Assembly: GCA_038239305.1 (NCBI GenBank)
Contig: JBBSEW010000007.1
Location: 41,524 to 105,523, forward strand
Reading direction: 5' to 3'
DNA from: JALYUA01 sp038239305
GTDB taxonomy: Bacteria; Acidobacteriota; Thermoanaerobaculia; UBA5066; Gp7-AA6
Length of the DNA: 64,000 nt
Of this stretch, positions 32,728 through 41,620 are shown one piece after another. Position 1 is the first letter of the stretch, and every line of letters starts with the position of its first letter. Under the pieces are notes generated by a model, which ran no database searches, was not told where the DNA came from, and saw only the letters and a list, made by a program, of their open reading frames with translations. Made by a program: the position numbers and the translations under genes.

Positions 32728-35313
32728 CTAGAACGTCCTTCCGATCGAGAAGTCGAATCCCTTCTTTTTGTCCTTCAGGCTGGTGATCGGGAAACCGAAC
32801 TGGTCGATCGGGGTCTTCGGGCTCAGGTTGAAGGAATAGATGAATCGGAGCGGTGCCTGGAAGATCGGTAGAAAAATCCGCAGCTCCATGCCGACAGAGC
32901 TCCGCAGGCCGGTGAAACCGAAGTTCTGGCTCTCGTGAAACGTGTTCCCGAAATCGCCAAACGCCAGGACCTTGGCCGGACCGACCTGCGCAAAAATGTA
33001 CTCGGCGTTCAAGACGAAGTACTTGTTGCCGCCCAGGATATGGCCCTGCGTGTCGGTGAACACGCGCTGGTCCTTGTCGAGCGGCAGGATGGACCCGGCC
33101 CGGAAGCCGCGAAGGCTCTGCTCGCCGCCCAGCTGGAAGCGCTCGAAGATGGGAACGCCCTGCCCGCTGTACGGCTTCACGTAACCCGCTTCTCCGTTCA
33201 GAGCCAGGTAGGCATGGCGCGGGAACCGGATCGGGATGTAGATGGATCCGCCGACGAGCGGCTTCACGAAGTCCGTCGTGCCGCCGAGGTAGGTGCTCGC
33301 GAGCTGAGTGGTGAGGTAGAACCGGTGGCCTCCGTTCGGATCGAACGGATCGTTGCGGCTGTCGTAGCGATACCCCGGCGTTACGGACGAAGTCGTGCCC
33401 AATACGTCGGTGAATTTCGTCGGAGGCGAGGGCTGGCCCGGCGGAACGGCGGCGCCGGCGACCGGGAAATTGGATTTCACGTCCTCATACTGGTAGAGCA
33501 CCGACCAGCTGTCGAAGAGGCCAAGGCCCTTGCCGTAAAAGGTCGATCCGCCGGTCCGCCGCTCATCGATGTTGAGGTACGTGATGTCGCGGCGGAAGAG
33601 GGAAACGCCGACCGTCTGGTTTCGATCCATGAACCACGGAACCGTGTACGAAACGTCGTAATAGTTGGAGACCTTTCCGAGCTGCGCCGATGCTCCGAGG
33701 ACTTCGCCGCGGCCCAGGAAGTTGCGCGTCTGGAAGGAGAACTGACCGAAGACGCCGTCGAGGGCGGAATATCCCGCGCCGAACTGGACCTCATTCTTCG
33801 ACGTCTCGGTGCCCTTCAGCGTCAGGTCGACCTTCTTCTCGTCCGGCCGGACCTTGAACTCGGGCTCTTCGCCGACCTTGAAGTACCCGAGCGACTGCAG
33901 CTTCTGGAGGCTTTTCTTCACGGCCTCCATGTTCATGACGTCGCCCTCGTCGATCGCGAACTCGCGCCGGATGACCTTGTCGCGCGTCGTCGTGTTGCCC
34001 TGAACTTCGAGGCGCCCCAGGAAGAACTTGTCGCCCTCGAAGATCCGGACGTCCACGTCCACGCGGTGTTTGCCGACTTCCTTGAAGTTCGGGTCGGCGA
34101 TCCAGTAGATGAATCCGCGCGCTTTGTAGGCCGCTTCGATCCGCGAGAGCGCTTCGATCAGGAGCTCCCGGTTGAGCACGGAGCCAGGAGGCAGCTCGAA
34201 GAACTCCTTGAGGAGCCGCTCCTTCGGGACGATGAAATTCTGGGCTTCGTCGCCCTCCTCCGGTTGTCCGGCCTGGTTCATTTTCACGATGCGAATGTCG
34301 TTGGTGAAGAACTGGTCTCCCTCGACGACCGGGATCGTGATCCGGATCCTCTTGTGCTGTTTTTTCGGCTTCGCTTTCGGATTCTTCGTGAAGACCTCGA
34401 GAATCGGGTCCTTGATGACGACGTCCTTGTAACCCTTCGCGTGGTACGCGTCCTTCAGGCTTTCGACGTCGGCGTCGTAGTTCGCCTGGCTGTATGTCGT
34501 GCTCGTCTCGGAGAGGAGGCGGAACCACGTGTTGACCTTCGTCTTCTTCATCGCCGCGCGCAGGCGCATCTCGGAAAGCACGTGATTGCCCTGGAAGTGA
34601 ATGGAGGCGATCTTGATCTTGTCGCCCTCGTCGATCGTGAAGACGACCTTTTTTTCCGTCTTCGACACGTCGTCGATCCGGAACTCGACCGTGGCTCCCC
34701 GATAGCCGTTCTCGGCGTACACGTCCGCGATCGCGGACCGCGCCTTCGCGACGTCCCGGAGGGAAAGAGGCGCGCCGACCTTGACGTCCGCCTTGAGCTC
34801 CTTCAGCTTGTCTTTGATCTGCGTCGTCGAGACCTTCTTGTTACCGGAGTACTCGACGTCCTTGATGGTGGGTCGCTCCTCGACCGAAACGACCAGGGTC
34901 ACGCCGTCGGTTCCGTGCTCCGCCTCGATCGACACGTTCTCGAGGAGGCCGACGTCCCAGAGCGCCTGGAAATTGCCCCGGATCCGATCCGGGTCATATC
35001 CGTCGCCGACCCGGATGCCGAGGTAGTGCGCGATGGTGTCGGGCGAGACGGTCTGGTACCCCACCACACGGATGCCGACGATCTTCTCGGCCTTCTCGGC
35101 CTTCACCGCGGATGCGCCGGCCGCGGGAGGAGCGGAGGGGACGCCCGGTGCGAGAGTCGAGGCCGAAGCCGGCGCCGTCGCCGGTAAAGCCACCCGGGTC
35201 GGCGAGGGGGTCGGGGGCGGTGCGCCCGCGGCGGGCGTCTGACCGGACGTCACGGCTGCGGCGGCGGCAAACACGAGCATGGCAGCCGCGCCGGAGGCGA
35301 TCCGGATCTTCAA
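32728..35313 (-). CDS. bamA: Outer membrane protein assembly factor BamA
   Basis: 861 aa from TTG 35313, which gives a normal signal peptide (KIRIASGAAAMLVFAAAAAVTSG) and has GGAGA upstream; codons up to 35388 are also open. A Pro/Ala linker (about 30-75) is followed by five POTRA domains (about 75-470), such as ERPTIKDVEYSGNKKVST and FEGDKFFLGRLEVQGNTTT. A 16-strand barrel ends in KGFDFSIGRTF, with the terminal Phe typical of outer-membrane proteins. The L6 motif appears as LRGFRAG. Core of the BAM complex; co-located with skp and lpxD. Confidence 0.96.
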   Translation of the reverse strand: MKIRIASGAAAMLVFAAAAAVTSGQTPAAGAPPPTPSPTRVALPATAPASASTLAPGVPSAPPAAGASAVKAEKAEKIVGIRVVGYQTVSPDTIAHYLGIRVGDGYDPDRIRGNFQALWDVGLLENVSIEAEHGTDGVTLVVSVEERPTIKDVEYSGNKKVSTTQIKDKLKELKADVKVGAPLSLRDVAKARSAIADVYAENGYRGATVEFRIDDVSKTEKKVVFTIDEGDKIKIASIHFQGNHVLSEMRLRAAMKKTKVNTWFRLLSETSTTYSQANYDADVESLKDAYHAKGYKDVVIKDPILEVFTKNPKAKPKKQHKRIRITIPVVEGDQFFTNDIRIVKMNQAGQPEEGDEAQNFIVPKERLLKEFFELPPGSVLNRELLIEALSRIEAAYKARGFIYWIADPNFKEVGKHRVDVDVRIFEGDKFFLGRLEVQGNTTTRDKVIRREFAIDEGDVMNMEAVKKSLQKLQSLGYFKVGEEPEFKVRPDEKKVDLTLKGTETSKNEVQFGAGYSALDGVFGQFSFQTRNFLGRGEVLGASAQLGKVSNYYDVSYTVPWFMDRNQTVGVSLFRRDITYLNIDERRTGGSTFYGKGLGLFDSWSVLYQYEDVKSNFPVAGAAVPPGQPSPPTKFTDVLGTTSSVTPGYRYDSRNDPFDPNGGHRFYLTTQLASTYLGGTTDFVKPLVGGSIYIPIRFPRHAYLALNGEAGYVKPYSGQGVPIFERFQLGGEQSLRGFRAGSILPLDKDQRVFTDTQGHILGGNKYFVLNAEYIFAQVGPAKVLAFGDFGNTFHESQNFGFTGLRSSVGMELRIFLPIFQAPLRFIYSFNLSPKTPIDQFGFPITSLKDKKKGFDFSIGRTF

Positions 35314-35482
35314 ACCCGAACGTCTCCGCCGAGTGCGGCACGGCGGTCGCCCGCCCGATGATGAATACACATGGAGCTCTGTCTTCAAACGGGGAGGGAG
35401 CTTATCTTCTTCCGGGTTTTATCGGTACCCCGCCCGGTACGACCGTCCGGACGACCGAGGCCCCGGGCGAGGAGGAAGATTC

Positions 35483-37915
35483 TTAGGTCCCCTGGCCAAT
35501 GGGCTCAGGCTCGCGCGAGATCACCGTCAATCCGTCACCGCCCACCCGCACTTCGATCGCGTCGAGCTTCTCCTCGCGCGACTGGATCAGCAGCTCCGAG
35601 ACCGGATCCTCGACGAATTTCTGGATCGTCCGGCGCAGCGGCCGCGCACCCATGTTCGGGTCTTCTCCGCTCTGCTCGAGCAGCCAGCCGATCGCCGCGT
35701 CATCGACGTCGATGAACGCCCCCTTGGAGGCGATCGTCGTGTTGACGTCGTCGATCAGGAGCCGGCAGATCTTCATCAGCTCTTCCCGGCCGAGAGGATG
35801 GAAGACGATGGTTTCGTCGATTCGATTGATGAACTCCGGGGAGAAGTCGCGGCGCAGCTCGCGCAGCACCATCTCCTCGATCTCCCGCATGTTCTGAACT
35901 TCCTTGGCCACCCCGAAACCGAGCCGGTTGCGATTGACGAGATGCTTCGTCCCGATGTTGGACGTCATGATGATCAGAGTGTTCTTGAAATCCACCACGT
36001 TCCCGTAGGCGTCCGTCAGGATGCCGTCCTCGAGTATCTGGAGAAGCAGGTTCGCGATGTCGGGATGCGCCTTCTCGATCTCGTCGAACAGGATCACGCT
36101 GTAGGGATTCCGACGAATGCGCTCCGTCAGCTGGCCGCCTTCCTCGTGGCCCACGTATCCGGGCGGCGAGCCGATCAGTTTCGACACGGCATGCTTTTCC
36201 ATGTACTCCGACATGTCGAAGCGGACGAGGGACTTCGGGTTCTCGAAGAGGAATTCGGCGAGCCGCCGGGCGACCTCGGTCTTCCCGACTCCCGAAGGTC
36301 CCAGGAAAATGAACGACCCCATCGGCCGGTTCGGATTGTTCACGCCGAGACGAGAGCGGCGAATGGCCTTCGACACGCCGATGATCGCCGCATCCTGCCC
36401 CACGATACGGCGGCGCAGAGCATCCTCCATGTGAAGAAGCTTCTCCGCCTCTTCCATCTCGAGGGATGCCACCGGGATTCCGGTCCAGGAGGAGATGATC
36501 TCCTCGATGTCCCGGCGCGTGACCTCCTGGGTCGCGTCGCTGCGCTCCGCGGTCTGCGCCTTCGTCCGCTCGATCTCTTCTTTCAGCTCGATCTCGCGCT
36601 CGCGGAGGAACACGGCCTTCTCGAAGTCTTTGTCCGAGATCGCCTTCTTCATCTCCTTGACGATCTGGCGCGTCTCGACCTCGAGCTTCCGAAGGTTCTG
36701 CGTGTCGGCGACCCGCTTGAGTTTCACCTTGGCGCCGGCTTCGTCCAGAAGGTCGATGGCCTTGTCCGGGAAGAAGCGATCCGTGATGTACCGGTTCGAC
36801 TGGTACACCGCGGTCTTGATCGCGTCCGGCGAGTAGTGGACCTTGTGGAACTGCTCGTACCGGTCTTTGACGCCCTCGAGGATCTCGAAAGTCTCGTCCT
36901 CCGATGGCGCCGTGACGTTGATCGCCTGGAACCGCCGCAGCAGCGAGCGGTCCTTCTCGATGTACTTGCGGTATTCCTTGAGCGTCGTGGCCCCGATGCA
37001 GGACACCTCGCCGCGGGAGAGAGCCGGCTTCAGGATGTTCGCGGCGTCGAGCGAGCCCTCGGCGGACCCGGCACCGATGAGCGAGTGGATCTCGTCGATG
37101 AAGATGATCAGGTCGGGGTTTTCCCGCAGCTCCCGGATGATGCCCTTCAGTCGCTCCTCGAACTGGCCCCGGTACTTGGTTCCGGCCACGATGAGGGACA
37201 GGTCGAGCGCGAGGATCTTCTTCTGCGCGAGAAACATGGGGACCGCGCCCTCGACGATCCGGGTCGCGAGGCCCTCGACGATCGCCGTCTTTCCGACGCC
37301 CGGCTCGCCGAGGAGAATCGGATTGTTCTTCGAGCGTCGCGAGAGGATCTGGATGATCCGCTCCACTTCCTTCTCCCGGCCGATCAGAGGATCGAACCCG
37401 CCGCCCGTCGCGAGCTGCGTGAGATCCCGCGAATACTCGGCGAGAAACGGAAGCTCCTTCTTCTGCTTCGAGACCTCGCGCTCCTTGATGAGAGAGATCG
37501 TCTCCTCCCGCACGCCGTACAGGTTGAATCCGCGGGCGGTCAGCAGACGTCCGGCCACGCAGCCGTCGACACGGAGGAGGCCGATCAGGAGATGCTCCGT
37601 TCCGACGTAGGGATGCATCATCGACTCCGCCTCGTGGGAGGCGTACGCGAGAATCTTCTTCGACTCTTCCGAGAGGGGAAGCTCCGCGGTCGAGGAGATG
37701 CGCTCGACGAAGATCCGGTCTCCCTCGATCTCGCGGCGAACCTCTTCCGGTTTCACATTGAAGCGGGAGAAGATCTCCTTGATGATGTCTTCCCCCTCGC
37801 GGAGGATGCCCAGGAGGAGGTGCTCCGACTCGATGACCTTGGAGCCGAGCTTGGAAGCCTCATAGCGCGCGAAGAAGAGAGCCCGCCGCGCCTTTTCGTT
37901 GTACTTCTCAAACAT
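35483..37915 (-). CDS. clpC: ATP-dependent Clp protease ATP-binding subunit ClpC
   Basis: 810 aa from ATG 37915, with AAGGGG upstream. N-domain (1-150) with two Clp_N repeats (ESEHLLLGILREGED; GTEHLLIGLL). First AAA module: Walker A GEPGVGKT near 205, Walker B LIIFIDEIHSL. Middle domain with a UVR-like segment (DFEKAVFLREREIELKEEIE), the ClpC hallmark. Second AAA: GPSGVGKT near 540. The C-terminal D2-small domain includes RPLRRTIQKFVEDP. It unfolds substrates for ClpP, which is not in the window. Confidence 0.95.
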   Translation of the reverse strand: MFEKYNEKARRALFFARYEASKLGSKVIESEHLLLGILREGEDIIKEIFSRFNVKPEEVRREIEGDRIFVERISSTAELPLSEESKKILAYASHEAESMMHPYVGTEHLLIGLLRVDGCVAGRLLTARGFNLYGVREETISLIKEREVSKQKKELPFLAEYSRDLTQLATGGGFDPLIGREKEVERIIQILSRRSKNNPILLGEPGVGKTAIVEGLATRIVEGAVPMFLAQKKILALDLSLIVAGTKYRGQFEERLKGIIRELRENPDLIIFIDEIHSLIGAGSAEGSLDAANILKPALSRGEVSCIGATTLKEYRKYIEKDRSLLRRFQAINVTAPSEDETFEILEGVKDRYEQFHKVHYSPDAIKTAVYQSNRYITDRFFPDKAIDLLDEAGAKVKLKRVADTQNLRKLEVETRQIVKEMKKAISDKDFEKAVFLREREIELKEEIERTKAQTAERSDATQEVTRRDIEEIISSWTGIPVASLEMEEAEKLLHMEDALRRRIVGQDAAIIGVSKAIRRSRLGVNNPNRPMGSFIFLGPSGVGKTEVARRLAEFLFENPKSLVRFDMSEYMEKHAVSKLIGSPPGYVGHEEGGQLTERIRRNPYSVILFDEIEKAHPDIANLLLQILEDGILTDAYGNVVDFKNTLIIMTSNIGTKHLVNRNRLGFGVAKEVQNMREIEEMVLRELRRDFSPEFINRIDETIVFHPLGREELMKICRLLIDDVNTTIASKGAFIDVDDAAIGWLLEQSGEDPNMGARPLRRTIQKFVEDPVSELLIQSREEKLDAIEVRVGGDGLTVISREPEPIGQGT

Positions 37916-37984
37916 CGGGACCCCTTGGATGCGCGTCCGCGCACGGGAAACGATTCGAGCCGCCAATCCTCGAACGGATAAACC

Positions 37985-38701
37985 TCAAGCGGGTGCGATT
38001 CCTTCCCGCGACATCAAGTAGATTTTATCACAGCGACTTGCGAGCTCGGGGTTGTGCGTGACGAGGACGGTCGTCATCCCCCGCTCGCGGTGGAGCTCCT
38101 CCAGGAGACCGAAAACGGCGGCGGCCGAGAGGGCGTCGAGGTTTCCCGTGGGCTCGTCGGCGAGCAGAAGTCCCGGGTTCCGGGCGAGCGCCCTCGCGAT
38201 CGCGACCCGCTGTTGTTCGCCTCCGGACATGGCGCGGGGCCGGTGGGCGCGGCGCTCCGACAGGCCGACGCGATCCAGAAGCGCCGCGGCGCGGGAGTTC
38301 GCCTCCCCGGCCGGCACGCCGCCGATCCGGAACGGAAACGCCACATTCTCCTCCGCGGTGAATTCCGGAAGCAGGTGATGAAACTGGAAGACGAACCCGA
38401 TCCGCTCGTTGCGGAACCGTGCCCGATCGCGGGGCGGCAGCGCGTCGAGGGACGTTCCGAAGATCCGGACCCCCCCCGTGTCGGGACGGTCGATGCCTCC
38501 GAGGACGTGGAGCAGCGTCGACTTCCCGACACCGGACGGCCCCATCACGGCCGCGAAGCTTCCAGCCGGCACGTCGAACGAGAGGTTGCGGAAGACCGTT
38601 ACGGGCGCGCCCTCTCCCGCATAGGTTTTGGAGAGGTCGCGCGCAGAAACGGCGAGCTCGCCCGCCGCCGGGGCAGACGCCGACCCGTTTTCGGCGCTCA
38701 T
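37985..38701 (-). CDS. lolD: Lipoprotein-releasing ABC transporter ATP-binding protein LolD
   Basis: 238 aa with Walker A GPSGVGKST, signature SGGEQQRVAIARAL and Walker B LLLADEPTGNLD, and the LolD/MacB-type start LSKTYAGEGAPVTVFRNLSF. It powers extraction of lipoproteins from the inner membrane for LolA. ATG 38701 overlaps the stop of the LolC/E-like permease (ATGA). clpC follows 69 bp later. Confidence 0.93.
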   Translation of the reverse strand: MSAENGSASAPAAGELAVSARDLSKTYAGEGAPVTVFRNLSFDVPAGSFAAVMGPSGVGKSTLLHVLGGIDRPDTGGVRIFGTSLDALPPRDRARFRNERIGFVFQFHHLLPEFTAEENVAFPFRIGGVPAGEANSRAAALLDRVGLSERRAHRPRAMSGGEQQRVAIARALARNPGLLLADEPTGNLDALSAAAVFGLLEELHRERGMTTVLVTHNPELASRCDKIYLMSREGIAPA

Positions 38702-39882
38702 CGGGACAGCCGGACGGCTTCGCCGGGAGCCAGGCGGGCCGCCGCGCGCGCCGGCAGCAGCGCGGCGAGGATCGCTGTCGCGAAGGCGAACACGGCCACC
38801 AGGAGTACCTCTCCGGGGTGAACCGTGAAGGGGACGTGTGACAGGAGATACACCCCTCCCGGCAGCGGTATGAGCCGGTAGTGATCGAGGACGACGGAAA
38901 GGCCCACCCCGACGAGCAGGCCCGCGGACGTTCCGATCGTACCGATCGCCGCGCCGAGCGTGAGATAGATCCGCGCGAGGGAGGACGGGCTCGCCCCCAT
39001 CGACGTCAGCACGCCGAGGTCGCGCTTCTTCTCGACCACGAGAAGGGCGATGTTGGACACGATGTTCAGAGCCGCCACGAGGATGACGAGCGCGACGGTC
39101 GCGAAGATGACGGCTTTCTCCAGACGGAGAGCGAAGGCGAGCGGCGCATTCAGGTCGCGCCACGTCTGCACGCGGTAGCCGGGCCCGAGCAGCTTCCGCA
39201 GCCCGACTGCCTCCGTCTCCGCCTTCCGGGGATCGTCGAGTCGCGCTTCCCAGGCGCGCGCGCCGGTCTCGACTCCGGACAGAGTCCGAGCCGTCGCTTC
39301 CGGGAGATCCACGTCGGCCATCTTCTCGGCGATCGTCTCGCGGTGGATGGACTCGACGCGCAGCGCGACGGCGACAGGAACGAGACCGATCGGCGAGAGT
39401 CGTGTCCGCGAGGACAGGAGCTTCAGAATCGTGCCGGGCTCCGCGCCGACCCGCGCGGCGACGGAGGAGCCGAGTCGCGCCGGAGGAAACGCGCCGTCGC
39501 CCGCCGCCGGGAGGACCCCGGGCGAGGCGTTACGGAATCGCACGGGCACGAGCGTCCGGCCCGAAGAGTCGGCCAGCCAGCCTCGGCCTTCGATCGCCGG
39601 CTCCGTGGCGGCCACGTTCGGGAGGGAGGCGAGGATGCGGCTCACGGAGTCCGCGTCCGCGAGACGGTCTCCGCGCTCCGGCGACACGACGAGATGCGGA
39701 GTCCGATCCGACATCTGCGCGCGGATCCGATCCTGAAATCCCGAGAGCAACGCGAGCGACACCACAAGGGCGGCGACCCCGACTCCGAGCCCCACGACCG
39801 AGATCGTGGAAATGAGGGCCACGTGGGCGTTTCGCCGCGACGTCGCGAGATACCGGAGGGCGACGAAGGTCTCGAACCCCAT
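38698..39882 (-). CDS. LolC/LolE-family lipoprotein-releasing permease
   Basis: 394 aa with four helices: one near 22-48 (ALISTISVVGLGVGVAALVVSLALLSGF), a periplasmic domain of about 200 residues, and three at the C-terminus (FATVALVILVAALNIVSNIALLV, AAIGTIGTSAGLLVGVGLSVVL, VLLVAVFAFATAILAALLPARAAA), the FtsX/MacB arrangement. A single LolC/E-type gene next to lolD suggests a homodimeric (LolF-like) exporter; a second permease could be elsewhere. It starts in the spacer with 14-nt repeats after lysS. Confidence 0.92.
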   Translation of the reverse strand: MGFETFVALRYLATSRRNAHVALISTISVVGLGVGVAALVVSLALLSGFQDRIRAQMSDRTPHLVVSPERGDRLADADSVSRILASLPNVAATEPAIEGRGWLADSSGRTLVPVRFRNASPGVLPAAGDGAFPPARLGSSVAARVGAEPGTILKLLSSRTRLSPIGLVPVAVALRVESIHRETIAEKMADVDLPEATARTLSGVETGARAWEARLDDPRKAETEAVGLRKLLGPGYRVQTWRDLNAPLAFALRLEKAVIFATVALVILVAALNIVSNIALLVVEKKRDLGVLTSMGASPSSLARIYLTLGAAIGTIGTSAGLLVGVGLSVVLDHYRLIPLPGGVYLLSHVPFTVHPGEVLLVAVFAFATAILAALLPARAAARLAPGEAVRLSR

Positions 39883-39902
39883 CAGGTGCGGCTCACCCGG
39901 GC

Positions 39903-39968
39903 CCCGGAGACGTCAACGAGCAGGCCTCAACGTGCCGGCCTCGACTTGCCGGCCTCATCGTGCCGGCC
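39903..39968. repeat. 14-nt tandem repeat spanning the lysS stop codon
   Basis: Four units of the type CTCAACGTGCCGGC (variants CTCGACTTGCCGGC, CTCATCGTGCCGGC) lie between lolC/E and lysS. The lysS stop codon and its last codons (MRPAR) are encoded by the outermost unit. Confidence 0.85.
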
Positions 39969-41514
39969 TCATTAAGGGAAAGAGGATCACGTCCCGGATC
40001 GAAGGCTTCCCGGTCAGAAGCATCGTCAACCGGTCGATTCCGACTCCCTCTCCGGCCGTGGGGGGCATTCCGTACGACAGGGCCTCCACGTAGTCGCTGT
40101 CGAACTGCATCGCCTCGACATCTCCGCCGGCCTTCTGGCGCGCCTGCTCGACGAACCGCGCTTCCTGTTCCAGCGGATCGTTCAGCTCGGAGAACCCGTT
40201 TGCGATCTCCATTCCCCCGGCGTAGAGCTCGAACCGGTCGACCCACTCGGGGTCTTCGGCACTCTGTTTCGAGAGCGGCGAGATCTCCGTCGGAAATTCG
40301 TGGAGAAACGTCGGCTGCACGAAACGCGCTTCGGCCACGGCTTCGAAGAGCTCGGCCAGGAGCTTTCCCTTCTGCCCGGCGAAACGGTCGGGCTTCTCGA
40401 CGCCCAATCGCCGAGCCGCGGCGAGCAGGCTCTCCGCCGAAGCGAGCTCGTCCGCCGTGACCGCGCCTCGCGCGTCGTCCCGGGTCGCTTCGAGCACGGC
40501 ATCGCGCATCGTGATGCGGCGGTAGGGCCGCTTTCCCCAGTCGATCCGGTGATCCCCCCAGACCGTCTCCGTGCCGCCGACGACGTCCCGGGCCAGACCG
40601 GCGATCATCTCCTCGGTGAGATCCATCAGCTCCGAGCCCCGCGAGAACGCCTGGTAGAACTCGAGCATCGTGAATTCCGGGTTGTGGTGCGTCGAAATGC
40701 CCTCGTTTCGGAAGTTCCGGTTGATCTCGTACACGCGCTCGATCCCGCCGACGACCAGCCTCTTCAGATACAACTCCGGCGCGATCCGCAAGTACAGGTC
40801 GAGGTCGAGCGCGTTGTGATGCGTGACGAACGGGCGGGCGAGTGCGCCGCCGGCGATCGGCTGCATCATGGGCGTCTCGACCTCGAGATAGCCGCGCTCG
40901 TCGAGAAACCGGCGTATGCCGCGGACGATGGCCGCGCGCTTCTCGAAAACGTCCCGGGCCTCGGGATTGACGGCGAGATCGAGGTAGCGCTGCCGGTATC
41001 GCCGCTCGACGTCCTTCAGCCCGTGCCACTTCTCGGGAAGCGGCTTGAGGCACTTCGCGAGGAACGTCACCGTTTCCGCTTTGACCGAGAGCTGCCCGGT
41101 CCGGGTCCGAAACATCGTTCCGCCGACTCCGATCCAGTCGCCGAGATCGAGAGCTCGAAAGAGCGCAAAGGCCGGGTCTCCGACGGCATCTTTCCGGACG
41201 TACACCTGCAGGCGTTCCCGGCCATCCGAGAGGTCCAGGAATCCGGCCTTGCCCTGAACGCGGATGGCCAAGATGCGGCCGGCGACCCGGACAGGAGGCT
41301 TCGCCGCTTCGAGGTCCTCGGCGACCCGCCCTCCGAAGAGCTCCACGACCCGGGAGACCGGACCCGTCGCATCTTCGAAGCGGTCCGGGTAGATGGGTCC
41401 CGGTACGAGCTGCTCGATCTGCTCGAGATTGTGATGCCGGTTCTGAACAAGAACGCTCTCAGTCGGAGCGTCGGCTTCCGGAAGTTCTTTCGGCTCGCCC
41501 GCGTCTTCGCTCAT
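39955..41514 (-). CDS. lysS: Lysyl-tRNA synthetase (class II)
   Basis: 519 aa. An OB-fold anticodon domain (about 65-165) is followed by motif 1 (RQRYLDLAVNPEARDVFEKRAAIVRGIR), motif 2 (NRNFRNEGISTHHNPEFTMLEFYQAF) and motif 3 (GEGVGIDRLTMLLTGKPSIRDVILFP). Charges tRNA-Lys. ATG 41514 has TATACT 7 nt upstream and no Shine-Dalgarno. The last residues come from a tandem repeat. No second lysS is seen. Confidence 0.97.
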   Translation of the reverse strand: MSEDAGEPKELPEADAPTESVLVQNRHHNLEQIEQLVPGPIYPDRFEDATGPVSRVVELFGGRVAEDLEAAKPPVRVAGRILAIRVQGKAGFLDLSDGRERLQVYVRKDAVGDPAFALFRALDLGDWIGVGGTMFRTRTGQLSVKAETVTFLAKCLKPLPEKWHGLKDVERRYRQRYLDLAVNPEARDVFEKRAAIVRGIRRFLDERGYLEVETPMMQPIAGGALARPFVTHHNALDLDLYLRIAPELYLKRLVVGGIERVYEINRNFRNEGISTHHNPEFTMLEFYQAFSRGSELMDLTEEMIAGLARDVVGGTETVWGDHRIDWGKRPYRRITMRDAVLEATRDDARGAVTADELASAESLLAAARRLGVEKPDRFAGQKGKLLAELFEAVAEARFVQPTFLHEFPTEISPLSKQSAEDPEWVDRFELYAGGMEIANGFSELNDPLEQEARFVEQARQKAGGDVEAMQFDSDYVEALSYGMPPTAGEGVGIDRLTMLLTGKPSIRDVILFPLMRPAR

Positions 41515-41521
41515 CGCCAGC

Positions 41522-41527
41522 AGTATA
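41522..41527 (-). promoter_or_regulatory. TATACT -10 element, 7 nt before the lysS ATG
   Basis: Minus-strand TATACT followed by GCTGGCG and ATG 41514: leaderless spacing. Confidence 0.45.
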
Positions 41528-41620
41528 TGGAAGCGAATGGGATTTTCGCCGGACCGCAACCGAGCGGACAGGGAACGGCCGGGTGGGGCCAGCCGTCAAG
41601 CCGTCAGCTGTGCGCCCGCC

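Noticed and set aside
32935..35187. 750-residue open frame antisense to bamA
   Set aside because: Shadow caused by high GC at third positions; no domain, while bamA is conserved throughout.
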